From CAVTWJ01 sp964525605 (GTDB taxonomy: Bacteria; Oederibacteriota; Muellerivitia; Muellerivitales; Muellerivitaceae), in NCBI GenBank assembly GCA_964525605.1, contig CAZGKT010000007.1, positions 1 to 64,000 on the forward strand: a DNA stretch of 64,000 nucleotides, written 5' to 3'. The position numbers and the translations under genes were made by a program. Below the pieces are notes generated by a model. The model saw only the letters and a program-made list of their open reading frames with translations. It ran no database searches and was not told the DNA's origin. Positions 61,872-64,000 of this stretch are shown in pieces (positions within the stretch are counted from its first letter, which is position 1; every line of letters starts with the position of its first letter).

Positions 61872-62639
61872 ATGGAACTGAATAAATATTTGATTCTGCT
61901 CTTGATCACGGGTCTTTCGGTCGCGGGATGCGGCAAAAGCGATGACGACGATTTGACGGCGGGGGGAAGTTCCTCCGGTTCCTCGGCCTCGGCGGTGATG
62001 GGAACGGCCTCGGTTTCGGGTAAAGTCGTCCTTTCCGGCAAGGCGCCCCAGATGGCGGCCATCCATTTCGACGCGGACCCGGTTTGCAAGGCCCAGCATA
62101 CGGGAACGACTTTGGATGAAACGATCGAGGTGGACGCCAAGGGCAACCTGAGCGATGTGCTGGTGTATGTGAAGGATGGCGCGGGCAACTATTCCGCTCC
62201 CTCGGCCGGCGTTACTCTCCTTCAAAAAGGCTGTCAGTACCATCCCCATGTGTTTGGAATCCAGGTCAACCAGCCCATGGAGATCGTCAACGGCGACAAT
62301 ACCCTGCACAATGTGCACGCCATGCCGGTGATCAACGACGCCTTTAACGTCGGCCAGCCCAGCCAGAACATGGTGACCGAGAAGAAATTCTCCAAGCCGG
62401 AAGTGCCGGTCAAATTCAAGTGCGACGTTCATAGTTGGATGCATTGTTTGGCGGGAGTGTTCTCCCATCCCTTCTTCTCCGTGTCCGCCCCCGATGGCAC
62501 TTTCAAAATCGGCGGCCTGCCTGCCGGGTCTTATACCCTGGCGGCTTACCAGGAAAAATACGGGGAATCCGCGCCTCAGAAGGTCGACATCAAGGATGGG
62601 GAAGCTAAAAGCGTCACTTTCACCTTCACGGCCCAGTAA
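61872..62639 (+). CDS. Cupredoxin-like lipoprotein
   Basis: Lipoprotein signal (MELNKYLILLLITGLSVAGC, lipobox Cys20) and Asp/Gly/Ser linker precede about 200 residues. A cupredoxin-like copper site is suggested by NTLHNVHAM and later FKCDVHSWMHCLAGVFSHPFF, i.e. His, Cys, His and Met in the expected order. The last segment (FKIGGLPAGSYTLAAYQEKYG) is a carboxypeptidase-regulatory-like beta domain. A role as electron carrier between the cytochrome and a terminal oxidase is inferred from position. Strong GAGGAGG ribosome site. Confidence 0.75.
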   Translation: MELNKYLILLLITGLSVAGCGKSDDDDLTAGGSSSGSSASAVMGTASVSGKVVLSGKAPQMAAIHFDADPVCKAQHTGTTLDETIEVDAKGNLSDVLVYVKDGAGNYSAPSAGVTLLQKGCQYHPHVFGIQVNQPMEIVNGDNTLHNVHAMPVINDAFNVGQPSQNMVTEKKFSKPEVPVKFKCDVHSWMHCLAGVFSHPFFSVSAPDGTFKIGGLPAGSYTLAAYQEKYGESAPQKVDIKDGEAKSVTFTFTAQ

Positions 62640-62670
62640 TTTCTCATATAAAATCAAGTCGGTTTAAATT

Positions 62671-62699
62671 AAGGCTTCGGGTGATACCGGGGCCTTTTT
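62671..62699 (+). terminator. Intrinsic terminator after the cupredoxin-like gene
   Basis: AAGGCTTCGG (62671-62680) pairs with CCGGGGCCTT (62687-62696) with two G-U pairs and a 6-base loop; five T follow from 62695. It sits 31 bases after the stop codon and separates the respiratory complex genes from haem A synthase. Confidence 0.8.
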
Positions 62700-62742
62700 G
62701 TTGGGCGACAAACCCTTCAGGGGAGTCGTCCGGGAGGTTTTG

Positions 62743-63669
62743 TTGATTACCGAAAATAAAGTCCATTACAACCGCCCGCTGCATCGGTACGCTTTCGTGA
62801 CGGCGGGATGCACCTTCCTCCTGGTGTTAGCCGGAGCCCTGGTGACCAGCACCGGATCGAGCCTTTCCGTACCCGATTGGCCGCTTTCCTTCGGCCAGTT
62901 TTTTCCTCCCATGGTGGGGGGCGTGCTTTTTGAGCACGGGCACCGTCTGGTGGCGGGAACCGTGGCCCTAATGACCGTGGCGCTGGCGATTTTTATCCAG
63001 ATTTATGAAATTCGACGATGGGTGAAAATCCTCGCCTGGACTTCCGTGGGCGCGGTTGTGGTCCAGGCCGTTCTCGGCGGGGTGACCGTCCTGATGCACC
63101 TTCCCACCGCCGTTTCAGTGGCCCACGCGGGTTTGGCCCAGATCTTCCTGTGCTTGAACGTCTCCCTGGCCCTGGTGACCTCCAAACACTGGATCTGGGA
63201 CCAACCGGCCCGCCTTTACAATCAATCCCTCCGAAATTTCGTCCCCTGGGCGGTGGGGTTGGTCTACCTTCAGGTTCTGCTGGGCGCCATCATGCGTCAT
63301 AGCGGTGCGGGCCTGGCCATCCCCGATTTTCCCACCTGTTTTGGGGGAATCCTCCCTCCCGAATGGTCCTTTCCCATCCTCATCAACTATCTCCACCGGC
63401 TGGGCGCCCTGGGAGTTCTCACTTTCCTGACCTGGCTGACTTACCAGGTCTGCCACGGGTACCCGGAGGAAAAATCCCTCTTCTGGCCCGCAGCCTGCGC
63501 GGGATTCCTGGTCTGGCTTCAGTGTCTTTTGGGTATTCTCGTGGTGGTGACGCAAAAAGACGTGGTCCCCACTTCCTTTCATGTTCTTACCGGCGCGGGG
63601 GTATTGGCCTCCACCCTGGTCCTGGCTTTGAACAGCCTTCGGCTTTTCCGACCGGTGGTCAGGACTTGA
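62743..63669 (+). CDS. ctaA: Haem A synthase (CtaA/Cox15)
   Basis: An eight-helix protein. Haem-binding His residues and family motifs: DWPLSFGQFFPP, FEHGHRLVAG, QAVLGGVTVL, VSVAHAGLAQ, second-half RHSGAGLAIPDFP, NYLHRLGALG and TSFHVLTGAG. It oxidises the C8 methyl of haem O to make haem A. The frame opens at TTG 62698, but GGGAGG (62732-62737) fits TTG 62743 (MITENKVHYNRP). Its stop overlaps the ctaB start (TTGA, 63666-63669). Confidence 0.92.
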   Translation: MITENKVHYNRPLHRYAFVTAGCTFLLVLAGALVTSTGSSLSVPDWPLSFGQFFPPMVGGVLFEHGHRLVAGTVALMTVALAIFIQIYEIRRWVKILAWTSVGAVVVQAVLGGVTVLMHLPTAVSVAHAGLAQIFLCLNVSLALVTSKHWIWDQPARLYNQSLRNFVPWAVGLVYLQVLLGAIMRHSGAGLAIPDFPTCFGGILPPEWSFPILINYLHRLGALGVLTFLTWLTYQVCHGYPEEKSLFWPAACAGFLVWLQCLLGILVVVTQKDVVPTSFHVLTGAGVLASTLVLALNSLRLFRPVVRT

Positions 63670-64000
63670 AAAGTCAATTCCTGGGCGATTATCTCGCCCT
63701 CACGAAACCCCGACTCAACCTGCTGGCCATCCTGACCAACCTGGCGGGGTTTCTCCTGGGGTCCCGTCAAAGTCCCGATTGGTGCCTTCTTTTCTTTTCG
63801 CTCTTGGGAGCCACCCTGTTGGCCGGGGGATGCGGAGCCTTGAACCAATGGCTGGAAGTGGACGCGGATAAAAAAATGACGCGCACAAACCAACGGCCCC
63901 TGCCTTCCGGCCGTCTCCCCCTTCTCCAGGCCTTCTGGTTCGGGGTGGTTCTTTCCGCGGCCGGGATCGGGGTGCTTTTCTGGCAGGTGAACGAGTTGTC
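63666..64000 (+). CDS. ctaB: Protoheme IX farnesyltransferase (CtaB/Cox10), partial
   Basis: Start of a UbiA-family prenyltransferase: from TTG 63666 it reads MKSQFLGDYLALTKPRL, then a first helix, and the diagnostic motif LNQWLEVDADKKMTRT followed by NQRPLPSGR. It farnesylates haem B to haem O, the substrate of CtaA. It overlaps ctaA by 4 bp and runs off the window end, so about the last two thirds are missing. Confidence 0.93.
   Translation, partial: MKSQFLGDYLALTKPRLNLLAILTNLAGFLLGSRQSPDWCLLFFSLLGATLLAGGCGALNQWLEVDADKKMTRTNQRPLPSGRLPLLQAFWFGVVLSAAGIGVLFWQVNEL

Overview
This window is a 64 kb piece of an uncultured bacterium, read as a metagenome-type scaffold because two runs of exactly 100 N interrupt genes (5196-5295 and 45657-45756). 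Envelope features point to a Gram-negative cell: two outer-membrane beta-barrel candidates, an ExbB-ExbD-TonB set, lipoproteins and signal peptides. Several exported proteins carry Thr/Pro tracts of the TPTPT kind, and two giant cellulase-like enzymes end in a 'YPNP...ASGLYY...K.L.LR' domain resembling a type IX secretion or FlgD-like tail. I cannot place the organism from sequence alone. The Thr/Pro linkers and the tail domain resemble candidate phyla of the Elusimicrobia/FCPU426/Firestonebacteria kind, but that is only an impression. TTG starts with good Shine-Dalgarno sites and TTGA stop/start overlaps are unusually common.

Layout. 0-7 kb: beta-barrel protein, NHL-like lipoprotein, exbB-exbD-tonB, a secreted protein and a GT39-like membrane glycosyltransferase split by a scaffold gap. 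7-14 kb: sterol desaturase/fatty acid hydroxylase, a DCC-lipase maturation factor fusion, small membrane proteins, a methyltransferase, a HAD phosphatase and orphan livG-livF ATPases. 14-21 kb: TPR protein, system II cytochrome c maturation (resB-ccsA), two proteins of haem-oxygenase-like and ferritin-like type facing each other, and a Taq-type carboxypeptidase. 21-32 kb: mostly housekeeping genes (aldo/keto reductase, Sua5/TsaC, a double-receiver protein, PEP carboxylase, PurE, LysE exporter, CPXCG zinc protein, FecR-like protein, two overlapping SDRs).

32-55 kb is the accessory core and looks devoted to polysaccharide. A leftward run of four paralogous GT-C-like membrane proteins leads into a GH44 glucanase. 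Divergent from it, across a 24-bp near-palindrome, is a 1083-residue regulator-like protein (degenerate cyclase domain, NB-ARC-like ATPase, TPRs), followed by two exported proteins (one possibly phosphodiester-glycosidase-like, one an NHL propeller fused to an SGNH-like domain). Then come two multidomain GH8 enzymes (1167 and 1296 residues) and a PQQ-type sugar dehydrogenase.

56-64 kb is a respiratory cluster: Rieske protein, cytochrome b6-type subunit, subunit-IV-like subunit, an eight-haem membrane cytochrome, a cupredoxin-like lipoprotein, haem A synthase and the start of haem O synthase. With resB-ccsA this implies a quinol:cytochrome c/copper-protein oxidoreductase feeding a haem A-type oxidase outside the window.

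A short palindromic repeat family (arms like ACCGCAGAGACGCGGAG) is scattered between genes; one copy has become the coding sequence for the N-terminus of CcsA. No tRNA, rRNA, CRISPR array, transposase or phage gene was seen.
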